This document shows positions 7,453 to 16,810 of a stretch of DNA of 64,000 nt, one piece after another (positions within the stretch are counted from its first letter, which is position 1; every line of letters starts with the position of its first letter). The stretch lies in the NCBI GenBank assembly GCA_036839715.1, contig DAITDU010000006.1, positions 1-64,000 of the forward strand, written 5' to 3'. A model generated the notes under the pieces. That model was not told the origin of the DNA. It did no database searches and saw only the letters and a list, made by a program, of their open reading frames with translations. The stretch is from Thermocaproicibacter sp002410755 (lineage in GTDB: Bacteria > Bacillota > Clostridia > Oscillospirales > Acutalibacteraceae). Both the position numbers and the translations under genes were made by a program.

Positions 7453-8526
7453 ATGTTTGAAAATCTGGATATTTTTGAAAAGCGCTATGAGGAGCTGGGG
7501 CGGCGCCTGTATGATCCTGCCGTTGTATCCAGCCCAAACCTCTACCGCGACACGATGAAGCAATACAAAAATGTTGAGCCAGTCGCCCTCGCTTACCGCA
7601 AATATAAAAAGACATTTGACGATGAGGACGACGCACTTTCTGTCCTGGAGGACAGTTCTGCCCGTGACCTGCACAAAATGGCTGAGGAAGAGCTTGCTTC
7701 TGCACGGGCAGACCGCGCAAAACTGACGGAAGATCTGAAAATTCTGCTTCTGCCAAAAGATCCAAACGATGAACGGAACGTAATCGTTGAAATCCGCGGC
7801 GGTGCAGGCGGTGAGGAAGCAGCCCTGTTTGCTGCCGTCCTTTTCCGCATGTATTCCATGTACGCCCAGCGCAGGGGCTGGAAAGTGGAAATCCTGAATG
7901 CCAACGAAACGGAGCTTGGGGGCTTTAAGGAAATCAGCTTTATGATTTCAGGGGAAGGTGCCTATTCGCGCCTCAAATACGAGAGCGGTGTCCACCGCGT
8001 CCAGCGGGTGCCGGAAACCGAACAGCAGGGCCGCATTCACACCTCAACGGCAACCGTTGCTGTACTGCCTGAAGTGGACGACGTTGAAGTCGAGCTTAAC
8101 CCGAAGGACTTGCGGATTGACACCTACCGCTCCAGTGGTGCAGGCGGGCAGCATATCAACAAGACATCCTCCGCCATCCGCGTGACGCATATCCCTACCG
8201 GCCTCGTTGTTGAGTGTCAGGACGAGCGCAGCCAGTACAAGAATAAGGACCGCGCCCTGAAAATTCTCCGCTCCCGCCTCTACGACATGAAGCAGAAAGA
8301 GCAGGACGACAAGGTAGCGGAAGCGCGTCGGAGCCAGGTGGGCACAGGCGACCGGAGCGAGCGTATCCGTACCTATAACTACCCACAGGGCCGCGTGACA
8401 GACCACCGCATCGGCCTGACTTTGTACCGTCTGGATGATGTTCTGAACGGCAGCCTTGATGCAGTCATTGATCCCTTGATTGCTGCCGACCGCGCGGAAA
8501 AACTGAAAAACGCTGAAACAGTCTAA
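7453..8526 (+). CDS. prfA: Peptide chain release factor 1
   Basis: RF1 recognises UAA and UAG stop codons and triggers release of the finished protein. The 357-residue protein has the stop-codon recognition tripeptide PET at about 187-189 and the catalytic GGQ motif within SSGAGGQHINKTSS at about 231-233, at normal positions and length. The ATG at 7453 is preferred over the adjacent GTG at 7450 because GGGAG lies 8 bases upstream of it. It follows DUF951 and is followed by a Sua5-type gene rather than by prmC, the usual RF-modifying methyltransferase; none is visible in the window. Confidence 0.97.
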   Translation: MFENLDIFEKRYEELGRRLYDPAVVSSPNLYRDTMKQYKNVEPVALAYRKYKKTFDDEDDALSVLEDSSARDLHKMAEEELASARADRAKLTEDLKILLLPKDPNDERNVIVEIRGGAGGEEAALFAAVLFRMYSMYAQRRGWKVEILNANETELGGFKEISFMISGEGAYSRLKYESGVHRVQRVPETEQQGRIHTSTATVAVLPEVDDVEVELNPKDLRIDTYRSSGAGGQHINKTSSAIRVTHIPTGLVVECQDERSQYKNKDRALKILRSRLYDMKQKEQDDKVAEARRSQVGTGDRSERIRTYNYPQGRVTDHRIGLTLYRLDDVLNGSLDAVIDPLIAADRAEKLKNAETV

Positions 8527-8569
8527 CCTTAATATATGGAGATTAAAAAAACAGGAAAGAGCGACTAAC

Positions 8570-9592
8570 ATGAAAACTTTGCTGCTGAATGCATCCAAGC
8601 CGGAAGACGTGGAGACCGCTGCAAAAATCATTCGGGAAGGCGGCCTTGTCGGAATGCCGACTGAAACGGTCTACGGCCTTGCTGCAAATGCGCTGGACGG
8701 GGACGCGGTGAAAAGAATTTTTATCGCAAAAGGGCGTCCGCAGGACAATCCGCTGATCGTTCATATTTCAAAATTTGAACAGATTTACCGGTTGACTAAG
8801 GATACGCCGGAAAGCGCAAAGGAACTGGCAGCGGCTTACTGGCCCGGCCCAATGACCATGGTGCTGGAGAAATCGGATATCATTCCGGAAGTAACGTGTG
8901 CGGGCCTGCCTACCGTAGGTATCCGCTTTCCCTCGCATCCGGCAGCCCAGGCACTCATTACTGCTTCCGGTGTGCCGATTGCCGCGCCTTCTGCAAATAT
9001 CTCCGGTCTGCCGAGCACAACAACAGCCGAGCATGTTATGCGCGACATGGACGGGAAAATCGACGCCGTGCTCGACGGCGGCCCCTGCGGCGTAGGCGTA
9101 GAATCCACCATTGTTTCGCTTGCTTCCAACCCGCCGCGCCTGCTCCGTCCGGGCGGTATTACCTTGGAGCAGTTGCGTGCTGTGCTTGGCCGCGTGGATG
9201 TGGACAACGCTGTAATGCACCCGCTTCCAAAGGGTGCAAAACCGCTTTCCCCCGGTATGAAATACAAACATTATTCTCCAAAGGCGAATGTAATCATTCT
9301 TGACGGCAATGAAGAGGCCTATGTCCGCTATGTTAACGCCCATGCGCAGCCCGGTGTTGCGGCTTTATGCTATTGCGGCGAAGAGAAGATGCTTCAAGTG
9401 CCCGCCGTCTGCTATGGCGGTGAAAAAGACTACCGTGCACAGGCGCGCGGACTTTTTGACTCTCTCCGCCATTTGGACGATATTGGCGCACAGACTGTTT
9501 TTGCCCGTTGCCCTGAACCGAAGGGTGTTGGCCTTGCCGTTTATAACCGGCTGATGCGCGCAGCGGGATTCGAGGTGCGCCGTATTGAGTAA
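8570..9592 (+). CDS. ywlC: L-threonylcarbamoyladenylate synthase, Sua5 type
   Basis: It makes threonylcarbamoyl-AMP from threonine, bicarbonate and ATP, the first step of t6A modification at position 37 of ANN-decoding tRNAs. The 340-residue protein has the YrdC fold in residues 1-205 with PTETVYGLAANA and SANISG motifs, and an additional C-terminal Sua5 domain (about 235-340), so it is the long form. CAGGAAAG lies before the ATG. The end overlaps the start of coaE by 8 bases, implying translational coupling in the prfA operon. Confidence 0.95.
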   Translation: MKTLLLNASKPEDVETAAKIIREGGLVGMPTETVYGLAANALDGDAVKRIFIAKGRPQDNPLIVHISKFEQIYRLTKDTPESAKELAAAYWPGPMTMVLEKSDIIPEVTCAGLPTVGIRFPSHPAAQALITASGVPIAAPSANISGLPSTTTAEHVMRDMDGKIDAVLDGGPCGVGVESTIVSLASNPPRLLRPGGITLEQLRAVLGRVDVDNAVMHPLPKGAKPLSPGMKYKHYSPKANVIILDGNEEAYVRYVNAHAQPGVAALCYCGEEKMLQVPAVCYGGEKDYRAQARGLFDSLRHLDDIGAQTVFARCPEPKGVGLAVYNRLMRAAGFEVRRIE

Positions 9593-10199
9593 AGCGGTCA
9601 TTGGCCTTACCGGGCCAACGGGTGCAGGCAAATCCACCGTAGCCGCAGTACTCCGCGGGCTCGGCTGCACTGTGGTCGATGCCGACCGCGTTGCACGGGA
9701 AGCCAGCGGAAACCAGGAATACCGCAGCGCTGTCCGGCAGGCTTTCGGGGACAGCGTTTTCCGAAAGGATGGCAGTTTAGACCGGCAGGCACTCGCAAAA
9801 GCGGCTTTCTCCTCACCGGAAAACACCGGAAAGCTCAATGCTGCCACCCATCCGGCCATTATTGCAGAATGCAGGCGGCAGCTTAGGGCAGCAAGAAGCG
9901 GCCCCTGCCGTGCAGTCATTCTTGATGCGCCGCTCCTCTTTGAAAGCGGAACTGAAAGCCTCTGTGACGCTACTGTGGCAGTTATTACACCGGACGCATA
10001 CCGCTTGAAACGCATCATGGCGCGCGACGGCATCCCGGAGGAAGCTGCAAAAGCACGCATGTCCGCACAGCACAGTAACAGTTACTATCAGAAGCGGGCA
10101 GATTATCTTTTTGATGGAAGCACCCGTCTGGAAGTGTTCCGTACTGCCGTAGCATCACTTCTAGACCAGATTCTGAGGGGACTTAATGAAAAAGCATAA
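9585..10199 (+). CDS. coaE: Dephospho-CoA kinase
   Basis: It phosphorylates dephospho-CoA at the 3' position, the last step of coenzyme A synthesis. The 204-residue protein begins SKAVIGLTGPTGAGKST, which contains the P-loop at about residues 10-18, and shows the DADRVARE and LDAPLLFE motifs of the family. The start is a TTG at 9585, preceded by GAGGTG with a 7-base gap and lying inside the end of the Sua5 gene. Its own end overlaps the next ATG by 14 bases. Confidence 0.95.
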   Translation: MSKAVIGLTGPTGAGKSTVAAVLRGLGCTVVDADRVAREASGNQEYRSAVRQAFGDSVFRKDGSLDRQALAKAAFSSPENTGKLNAATHPAIIAECRRQLRAARSGPCRAVILDAPLLFESGTESLCDATVAVITPDAYRLKRIMARDGIPEEAAKARMSAQHSNSYYQKRADYLFDGSTRLEVFRTAVASLLDQILRGLNEKA

Positions 10200-10791
10200 A
10201 AAAGCGGTGCTGATTTCCGCACTGCTGGTTATTCTCGTCATTGCGGTTATTTTTCTGCTGCGCTGGGAACATGAGCGCATCCTGAAAGCAATGTACCCCC
10301 GCAGCTTTTCCGAGATTGTGACGGCTGAGGCTGCGGAAAACGGCCTCAATCCAAATCTCGTCTATGCCGTCATCCGGCAGGAAAGCAGTTTTAACGCCGA
10401 AGCAAAATCCAAGGCAGGTGCCATCGGGCTGATGCAGCTCACACCCGCAACATTTGAATGGCTTCAGAAAAAAGAAAGCGGCAGTGCAGCGCTCTCTTCA
10501 GATGAGCTGACAAAACCGTCCGTCAATATCCGCTATGGCTGCCGGTTTCTCGCCCTTCTATTAAAGCGGTACGGCATCACACGGACGGCGCTGTGCGCCT
10601 ACAATGCAGGAATGGGCAAAGTGGATTCCTGGCTCAAAGATTCCAGCCTGTCCCGGGACGGAAAAAACCTTTCCTCCATCCCCTATGCGGAAACCCGGAA
10701 TTACGCTCAGAAGGTGGAAGACAACCTCCGCCAGTACACAGAAATTTATGGGGAAACGCCGAGCAGCGGAACAGGAAACAGCATGAAATAA
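10186..10791 (+). CDS. Membrane-anchored lytic transglycosylase (SLT domain)
   Basis: The 201-residue protein has one N-terminal membrane segment (about residues 8-26) and then an SLT lysozyme-like domain outside the cell. The catalytic glutamate is Glu66 in IRQESSFN; GAIGLMQL and ALCAYNAGMGKV are the other family motifs. Such enzymes cleave the glycan strand of peptidoglycan with formation of 1,6-anhydro-MurNAc. The start overlaps coaE by 14 bases, with GAGGGG before it, so the two are translated from one message. Confidence 0.93.
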   Translation: MKKHKKAVLISALLVILVIAVIFLLRWEHERILKAMYPRSFSEIVTAEAAENGLNPNLVYAVIRQESSFNAEAKSKAGAIGLMQLTPATFEWLQKKESGSAALSSDELTKPSVNIRYGCRFLALLLKRYGITRTALCAYNAGMGKVDSWLKDSSLSRDGKNLSSIPYAETRNYAQKVEDNLRQYTEIYGETPSSGTGNSMK

Positions 10792-10817
10792 GGCAATAAA
10801 AAAGGAGTGTTAATCCA

Positions 10818-12245
10818 ATGGCAGAAAAAAAGAACAGCCCTGAAAAAAGTGAAACAGAAAAACTTGCAGAAAAGCTGCTGGTCAACCGCCAGAACGGTTG
10901 CTTTCAGGTTTCGGATGAAACTTTGAAAACAGCGGACAGTTACTGTGAGGGCTACAAGGGTTTTATGAACACGGTCAAAACAGAGCGTGAAGCTGTGAAT
11001 TTTGCGGTTTCGGAAGCTGAGAAAGCGGGGTTTGTCCCGTTCGAACCTGGCAAGCAGTATCACGCCGGTGAGAAAGTCTACTTCAACAACCGCGGCAAGG
11101 CAGTAATCCTGGCCGTCATCGGCGAAGAAGGATGCCGCAACGGCGTCCGTATTGCTGCTGCACATATTGATTCCCCGCGCCTTGACCTTAAGCCCCATCC
11201 GCTCTATGAGAAAGATGGCATTGCGCTCTTCAAAACCCATTACTACGGCGGAATCAAGAAATATCAATGGACAACAATCCCGCTTGCCATGCATGGCCGT
11301 GTCGTGCTGAAAAACGGCAAAAGAGTAGACCTCCGCATCGGAGAAAAAGAAGGGGAACCGCAGTTTACCGTCACCGACCTGCTGATTCATCTCGCGGATG
11401 ATCAGATGAAAAAAACGCTTGCAAAGGGCGTTGAGGGTGAAAAGCTCAATATTTTCCTTGGCAGCCGCCCTGTCCGCTCCGACGACAAAAGCGGTGACCT
11501 GGTAAAGCTTAACGTCATGAAAATCCTTCATGACAAGTATGGCATGACAGAAGAGGACTTTGTCTCCGCAGACATTGAATTTGTCCCTGCTTTCCGGGCA
11601 ACAGATGTCGGTTTTGACCGCAGCATGGTTGGCGCTTATGGGAATGACGACCGCGTCTGCGCTTATCCGGCATTGACAGCCATCCTGAATGTGAAAAAAC
11701 CAAAGAACACGATTGTCACTGTCCTTGCAGACCGCGAAGAAATTGGCAGCTACGGCAACACGGGCCTTAACAGCAGTTTCCTCTGCTTCTTTATTGCAGA
11801 CCTAGCGCATGCGGAAGGCCTTGAGCCGCGCCATGTTCTCAGCCGCTCAAAATGTCTTTCGGCCGATGTAACCGCTGCACTTGATCCTACTTATGAAGAC
11901 GCTTATGAAGTGAACAACGCCTGCTATGTAAACAGCGGCGTAGGTGTTTGCAAATACACCGGTGCACGTGGCAAAAGTGGCACCAGCGAGGCATCAGCGG
12001 AGTTCGTTTCCGAAATCCGCACCCTCTTTGATAAAAACGATGTTCTCTGGCAGATCGGCGAAATGGGACGCGTAGATCTCGGCGGCGGCGGCACAGTAGC
12101 TCTCTATATTGCGGGCCTCAATGTGGACGTCATCGACATCGGCGTACCGGTGCTTTCCATGCACTCCCCGTTTGAACTCGTTTCAAAACTCGACATTTAT
12201 ATGACTTATAAGGGTATCCTCTCTTTCTACGAAGCAAAGCAGTAA
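10818..12245 (+). CDS. apeB: M18-family aminopeptidase
   Basis: A 475-residue cytosolic zinc metallopeptidase that removes N-terminal amino acids. Zinc ligand and catalytic motifs of family M18 are visible: AAHIDSPRLDLK (His116), YGNDDRVCAYP, LADREEIGSYG (Glu pair near 312) and VLSMHSPFE (His near 450). The ATG at 10818 follows AAAAGGAGTG. It is the last gene of the run that starts at DUF951, and a terminator follows at 12266-12302. Substrate choice within the family (acidic or broad) cannot be read here. Confidence 0.95.
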   Translation: MAEKKNSPEKSETEKLAEKLLVNRQNGCFQVSDETLKTADSYCEGYKGFMNTVKTEREAVNFAVSEAEKAGFVPFEPGKQYHAGEKVYFNNRGKAVILAVIGEEGCRNGVRIAAAHIDSPRLDLKPHPLYEKDGIALFKTHYYGGIKKYQWTTIPLAMHGRVVLKNGKRVDLRIGEKEGEPQFTVTDLLIHLADDQMKKTLAKGVEGEKLNIFLGSRPVRSDDKSGDLVKLNVMKILHDKYGMTEEDFVSADIEFVPAFRATDVGFDRSMVGAYGNDDRVCAYPALTAILNVKKPKNTIVTVLADREEIGSYGNTGLNSSFLCFFIADLAHAEGLEPRHVLSRSKCLSADVTAALDPTYEDAYEVNNACYVNSGVGVCKYTGARGKSGTSEASAEFVSEIRTLFDKNDVLWQIGEMGRVDLGGGGTVALYIAGLNVDVIDIGVPVLSMHSPFELVSKLDIYMTYKGILSFYEAKQ

Positions 12246-12265
12246 AACGGCTGAGCATGAACTGA

Positions 12266-12302
12266 CACTCCTGGGAGATAATTTCCCCAGGGGTGCTTTT
12301 TT
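12266..12302 (+). terminator. Terminator after the M18 aminopeptidase
   Basis: CACTCCTGGG (12266-12275) pairs with CCCAGGGGTG (12286-12295) with one G-T wobble, followed by six T residues at 12297-12302. Confidence 0.85.
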
Positions 12303-12368
12303 ACTCCAAAAATAAAGAATAAACTCAAGGGCAATCTGGAACTTTTCACGGAATGTCAAGCTATTTTC

Positions 12369-12398
12369 TTGACAGAACAGGGCCAAAAGTTATACAAT
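12369..12398 (+). promoter_or_regulatory. Promoter of rny
   Basis: A perfect TTGACA (12369-12374) followed either by TATACA at 12391 (16-base spacer) or TACAAT at 12393 (18-base spacer). It precedes the rny start by about 100 bases. Confidence 0.75.
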
Positions 12399-12497
12399 TA
12401 CTTTTGTTACTCTTATGCGCATTTGTACATGAGTAATTCTGCTATTTTTTTGATTTTATATCTTTAATAACAAAAAAGGATAAGGAGGTGCCAGCAT

Positions 12498-14057
12498 TTG
12501 GAAATAAGCTTAATTAACTGCATACTCATTGCGGTTATTTGCGCAGCCGTTACGGGGGTTCTTTGTTTTTTCTGGGGGGCCAAACACCGCAAAAAGACTG
12601 CTGAATATACCATAGGTTCTGCGGAAGAGGAGTCAAAGCGAATTGTCAGCGATGCAATCAAGACGGCAGAGACAAAGAAAAAAGAAGCTGTCCTTGAGGG
12701 CAAGGATGAAATTCACCGTTTAAGGTCCGAATCTGAAAAAGAACTGAACGAGCGCAGAAAAGAAGTCCAGCGGCAGGAACGCCGCATCCAGCAAAAAGAA
12801 GAAACTCTTGATAAAAAGATGGAAAGCCTCGAAACCAAAGAAGAGGCCATCAACAGCAAAAACAAGCAGGCCGATAACCGTGTTGCTGAAGCAGAAACTC
12901 TGAAAAAGAGCCAGTATGATGTGCTTGAGCGCATATCCGGCTTCACAATGGAGCAGGCTAAGGAATACCTTCTCAATAATCTGGACAATGAGTTAACCCA
13001 TGAGAAAGCCGTAAAGCTCATGGAATATGAACAGCAGACACGTGAGGAAGCAGACAAAACAGCACGGGAAATCATTTCCACAGCCATTCAGCGCTGCGCA
13101 GCGGATCATGTGACGGAATCAACGATTTCCGTTGTCCCACTGCCAAACGATGAAATGAAAGGGCGCATTATCGGTCGGGAAGGGCGCAATATCCGTGCGA
13201 TTGAAACGCTGACGGGTGTTGATCTCATCATTGATGATACTCCGGAAGCCATTACGCTTTCGTGCTTTGAGCCGGTGCGGCGTGAAGTTGCGCGCATTGC
13301 ACTTGAAAAGTTGATTGCTGACGGGCGTATCCATCCCGCGCGCATTGAGGAAGCGATTGAGAAATCCCGCCGTGAAGTGGACGCAACAATTAAACAGGAA
13401 GGTGAGCGTGCCATTCTGGAAGCCGGTGTAAACGGCATTCATCCGGAACTTGTGAAGCTGCTTGGACGGCTGCACTACCGTACCAGTTATGGCCAGAACG
13501 TCCTGGACCATTCCCTCGAAGTCTCTTATCTTGCCGGCATGATGGCCTCGGAACTTAACATTGATCCAGCCGTTGCACGCCGGGCAGGATTGCTGCATGA
13601 TATCGGCAAGGCACTTGACCATGAGGTGGAAGGTTCCCATGTGGATATCGGCGTAGAATATGCCCGCAAGTACAAGGAAAATGAGGATGTTATTCACGCT
13701 ATTCAGGCCCACCATGGGGATGTAGAGCCAAAGACTATTTCTGCATGTCTTGTTCAGGCTGCCGATGCCATCAGTGCTGCAAGGCCTGGTGCGCGCCGTG
13801 AAAATGCAGAAAACTACATTAAGCGTTTGGAAAAGCTGGAAGCAGTTGCGTCTTCCTTTAAAGGTGTGGAACGCTGCTATGCCATCCAGGCTGGCCGTGA
13901 AATCCGGATTATGGTAAAACCTGACGTCATCAGCGACGACGACATGGTACTCCTTGCACGGAACATTTGTAAAAAGATTGAAAGTGACCTCGAATATCCA
14001 GGCCAGATTAAAGTCAATATTATCCGTGAAAGCCGAGCAATCGAATATGCTAAATAA
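12498..14057 (+). CDS. rny: Ribonuclease Y
   Basis: RNase Y is the main initiator of mRNA decay in many Firmicutes, acting at the membrane. The 519-residue protein has an N-terminal membrane helix (about 5-26), a long Lys/Glu/Arg coiled coil (about 35-170), a KH domain with IIGREGRNIRAIE (about 215-227) and an HD domain with LLHDIGKALDHE (about 370) and HAIQAHHGDVEP. The start is a TTG at 12498, supported by AAGGAGGTG with a 7-base gap. A terminator-like hairpin separates it from ymdB. Confidence 0.97.
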   Translation: MEISLINCILIAVICAAVTGVLCFFWGAKHRKKTAEYTIGSAEEESKRIVSDAIKTAETKKKEAVLEGKDEIHRLRSESEKELNERRKEVQRQERRIQQKEETLDKKMESLETKEEAINSKNKQADNRVAEAETLKKSQYDVLERISGFTMEQAKEYLLNNLDNELTHEKAVKLMEYEQQTREEADKTAREIISTAIQRCAADHVTESTISVVPLPNDEMKGRIIGREGRNIRAIETLTGVDLIIDDTPEAITLSCFEPVRREVARIALEKLIADGRIHPARIEEAIEKSRREVDATIKQEGERAILEAGVNGIHPELVKLLGRLHYRTSYGQNVLDHSLEVSYLAGMMASELNIDPAVARRAGLLHDIGKALDHEVEGSHVDIGVEYARKYKENEDVIHAIQAHHGDVEPKTISACLVQAADAISAARPGARRENAENYIKRLEKLEAVASSFKGVERCYAIQAGREIRIMVKPDVISDDDMVLLARNICKKIESDLEYPGQIKVNIIRESRAIEYAK

Positions 14058-14070
14058 CTGAAAAGTCTGA

Positions 14071-14098
14071 GGGGAACAGATTTCTGTTTCCCTTTTTT
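14071..14098 (+). terminator. Hairpin with T-run between rny and ymdB
   Basis: GGGGAACAGA (14071-14080) pairs with TCTGTTTCCC (14083-14092) with one wobble, and six T residues follow. As ymdB starts 25 bases further on without an obvious promoter, this may act as a partial terminator lowering ymdB expression. Confidence 0.7.
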
Positions 14099-14122
14099 CC
14101 TTTTGAAGGGTCCTGAGCTGAA

Positions 14123-14890
14123 ATGAATATCCTCGCGATTGGTGATGTTGTGGGCAGCATCGGATGCTGCTTCCTGCGGGAACATTTGCCTGCACTGAAA
14201 AAGCTGAAAGCAGTCGACCTTGTGATTGCCAATGGGGAAAATTCTGCCGATGGGAACGGTCTGACACCCCGCTCCGTGAAATATCTGCTTGACAGCGGTG
14301 TCGACGTTGTTACCTCCGGCAATCACAGTTTCCGCCGGAAAGAAAGCTATGAAACCTACGAGACCTGTGAAGAGCTTCTGCGCCCTGCAAACTATCCAGA
14401 TGCAGCGCCGGGCCGTGGGTACTGCACTGTTGACCTGGGCCGTATTCAGATTGGCGTAATCAACCTGATGGGCGTTGTTTATATGGAAAGTATGGAATCT
14501 CCTTTCGACTGCGCCGACCGCATCCTTGCCGCAGGCATACCGAAAATTACGGTGGTCGATTTTCACGCAGAGGCAACCGGGGAAAAACGTTCGCTTGCCT
14601 GGTACCTTGACGGCCGGGTGTCTGCCGTCTTTGGGACACACACCCATGTTCAGACGGCAGATGAATGTATCCTCCCGAAAGGCACCGGCTATCTTTCCGA
14701 CCTCGGCATGACCGGGCCTGTCAACTCAGTGCTTGGTGTAAAGCCGGAGCTTGTCATCCGGAAAATGAAGACAAAAATGCCGGTTCGCTTTGATCTCGCA
14801 GACGGCGACTGCCACCTCGACTGCGCACTGTTCAGTATTGATGAGAGTACCGGAAAAACACTCTCCATAGAACGGCTTAGTATTCTGTAG
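14123..14890 (+). CDS. ymdB: YmdB-type metallophosphoesterase (2',3'-cyclic nucleotide phosphodiesterase)
   Basis: The 255-residue protein belongs to the TIGR00282 metallophosphoesterases. Metal-binding residues are in place: Asp8 in IGDVVG, Glu39-Asn40 in GENSADG, Asn67-His68 in SGNHSF, His near 150 in VDFHAEAT, and GTHTHVQTAD. YmdB of Bacillus subtilis hydrolyses 2',3'-cyclic nucleotides and affects biofilm and RNA turnover. Its position directly after rny is the conserved arrangement of Firmicutes and suggests it acts on RNA-decay products. Confidence 0.93.
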   Translation: MNILAIGDVVGSIGCCFLREHLPALKKLKAVDLVIANGENSADGNGLTPRSVKYLLDSGVDVVTSGNHSFRRKESYETYETCEELLRPANYPDAAPGRGYCTVDLGRIQIGVINLMGVVYMESMESPFDCADRILAAGIPKITVVDFHAEATGEKRSLAWYLDGRVSAVFGTHTHVQTADECILPKGTGYLSDLGMTGPVNSVLGVKPELVIRKMKTKMPVRFDLADGDCHLDCALFSIDESTGKTLSIERLSIL

Positions 14891-14997
14891 ATTTTTTCCC
14901 GCGTTTTCAGTCTGCCCCCTCCCTCGGAAGCGTCCAAAATCTTCATTTCCTTCAGGGGTTGTCCTTCAATGTCTCCGCTCAGATGCTTATTTAAAGA

Positions 14998-15026
14998 TTG
15001 AAACAGATATCGCGTTATGGTATAAT
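14998..15026 (+). promoter_or_regulatory. Promoter of the fakA-recG unit
   Basis: TTGAAA (14998-15003), 17-base spacer, TATAAT (15021-15026), 11 of 12 consensus bases. It lies 88 bases before the fakA start. Confidence 0.85.
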
Positions 15027-15113
15027 GTGAGAAAGTGTTATGCTTAAACTGGAATAATGGATCGGTTGCTCAAACCGTTTATTTTATTTGTTTCGTAGAG
15101 GGAGTGCTGATAA

Positions 15114-16787
15114 ATGATCAATGGAACTCAACTTAAAACAGCAATCATTTCTGGCGCAAATAATATTCTGAAAAATCGGACTTTAATTGATGAGCTGAAT
15201 ATTTTCCCGGTTCCAGACGGTGATACAGGCACAAATATGTCAATGACAATCGGTTCAGCGGAACGTGAGTTGGAAAAGGAAGACGGTAAAACTGCTGGTG
15301 AAACGGCCCATGATGCAGCAAGCGCTATGCTGCGCGGGGCACGTGGCAATTCCGGTGTAATCCTTTCCATCTTGTTCCGGGGATTTTCAAAGGGCCTCGA
15401 TAAGAAAGAAACTGCGTCCGGTGAAGATTTGATCAATGCACTCAGCATTGGTGTACAGGACGCTTATAAGGCCGTTATGAAACCAACAGAAGGCACCATT
15501 CTTACTGTTGCCCGCATGGCCTGTGAAGCAGGGCATACAACACTGGAAACTGCCCGCGACGATATTGCCGCGGTCTGGCAGGCAGTCTGTAATGGTGCTG
15601 AGGAAGCCTTGAAGCAGACTCCCGAACTTCTTCCCGTCCTTAAACGTGCCGGTGTTGTAGATGCGGGCGGAAAGGGCCTATGCCTTATCTTTGAAGGCAT
15701 GCTAAGCGTTTTCCGTGACGGCGTAATGGTTCAGAAAGATGAACTCGCCGAGGTGAAAAAATCGGATGCAGAAAGCTTCTTCCGTAATGCCGCGGCGAAA
15801 TTTGACGAAAAGATTCATTACACCTACTGTACGGAATTTATCATCGGGCGCAGTCCGGAATGCAAGAAGGAACCGGCTGAACTGCGCATGTATCTTGAAA
15901 CAATCGGTGACTGTGTACTGGTTGTAGACGACGAGAATATTATCAAGGTTCATGTTCATACGGAAAATCCCGGAAAAGCTCTGGAAGCTGCTCTTGCTTA
16001 TGGCCAGCTCCTTACAGTAAAGATTGACAACATGAAGGAGCAGCACCGCAAAGCTGCAGAAGCAGAAACAAAAAAAGAGGAAAAAGAGCAAAAGCCTCCG
16101 GAACCGGTAAAACCTACCAATGACGTTGGATTCGTTGCTGTTGCTGCCGGGAAGGGCCTCAAGACGCTTTTTACCGACCTTGGATGTGCACAGGTTGTCA
16201 GCGGAGGCCAAACAATGAACCCCAGCACCGCCGATATTGTCACGGGAGTCCTTGCAACACCGGCAAAGACTGTCATTGTCCTGCCTAACAACAAGAATAT
16301 TGTCCTTGCGGCAGAGCAGGCTGTCCCGCTTGTCAAGGACCGCACAGTTGTTGTGCTGCCGACACGGACTGTCCCGGAAGGGTTGTCAGCCCTCCTTGCC
16401 TACAAACCAGAACTTTCTGTTGAAGAAAATACAGTCAGTATGATGGAAGCTGCTTCCGGCGTCTGCACCGGCACGGTAACTTACGCTGCGCGTAATTCTG
16501 AATTTGGCGGGCGCAAAATCCGTAAAGATGATATCATGGGACTTGCCAACGGCAAGCTGCAGTTTGTTGAGCATGGGCATGAAGCCAGTCATGTCTGCAT
16601 CAGACTTATCCGTTCCATGATTTCCCGCACTACTTCCTTCCTCACCCTTATCTACGGCGAGGGGATAACGGAGGAGGAAGCAAACAGCGTCTGTAATCAG
16701 ATTAAAGCGAAAATCGGGAATGATATTGAAGTTACACTGGTTAACGGTGGTCAGCCGGTATATTACTACATTATATCAGTAGAATAA
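15114..16787 (+). CDS. fakA: DAK2-domain fatty acid kinase subunit, FakA/YloV family
   Basis: The 557-residue protein carries an N-terminal DhaL-like ATP-binding domain (PVPDGDTGTNMS at about 33-44, GARGNSGVILS near 78, a GGKGLCL motif near 185), a middle domain, and a C-terminal DegV-like part (from about 340). FakA uses ATP to phosphorylate exogenous fatty acids presented by FakB carriers, feeding phospholipid synthesis. A Lys/Glu-rich linker lies at about 310-330. GAGGGAG precedes the start. In many Firmicutes the gene sits between an Asp23-family gene and recG; the Asp23 gene is absent here but recG follows 23 bases later. Confidence 0.93.
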   Translation: MINGTQLKTAIISGANNILKNRTLIDELNIFPVPDGDTGTNMSMTIGSAERELEKEDGKTAGETAHDAASAMLRGARGNSGVILSILFRGFSKGLDKKETASGEDLINALSIGVQDAYKAVMKPTEGTILTVARMACEAGHTTLETARDDIAAVWQAVCNGAEEALKQTPELLPVLKRAGVVDAGGKGLCLIFEGMLSVFRDGVMVQKDELAEVKKSDAESFFRNAAAKFDEKIHYTYCTEFIIGRSPECKKEPAELRMYLETIGDCVLVVDDENIIKVHVHTENPGKALEAALAYGQLLTVKIDNMKEQHRKAAEAETKKEEKEQKPPEPVKPTNDVGFVAVAAGKGLKTLFTDLGCAQVVSGGQTMNPSTADIVTGVLATPAKTVIVLPNNKNIVLAAEQAVPLVKDRTVVVLPTRTVPEGLSALLAYKPELSVEENTVSMMEAASGVCTGTVTYAARNSEFGGRKIRKDDIMGLANGKLQFVEHGHEASHVCIRLIRSMISRTTSFLTLIYGEGITEEEANSVCNQIKAKIGNDIEVTLVNGGQPVYYYIISVE

Positions 16788-16810
16788 TTCCGAAACCGTC
16801 AGGTGAAAGC

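Noticed and set aside
7073..7765. 230-codon minus-strand frame
   Set aside because: Antisense to DUF951 and the prfA start, both clearly coding.
13119..14267. 382-codon minus-strand frame
   Set aside because: Antisense to rny, whose KH and HD motifs are unmistakable.
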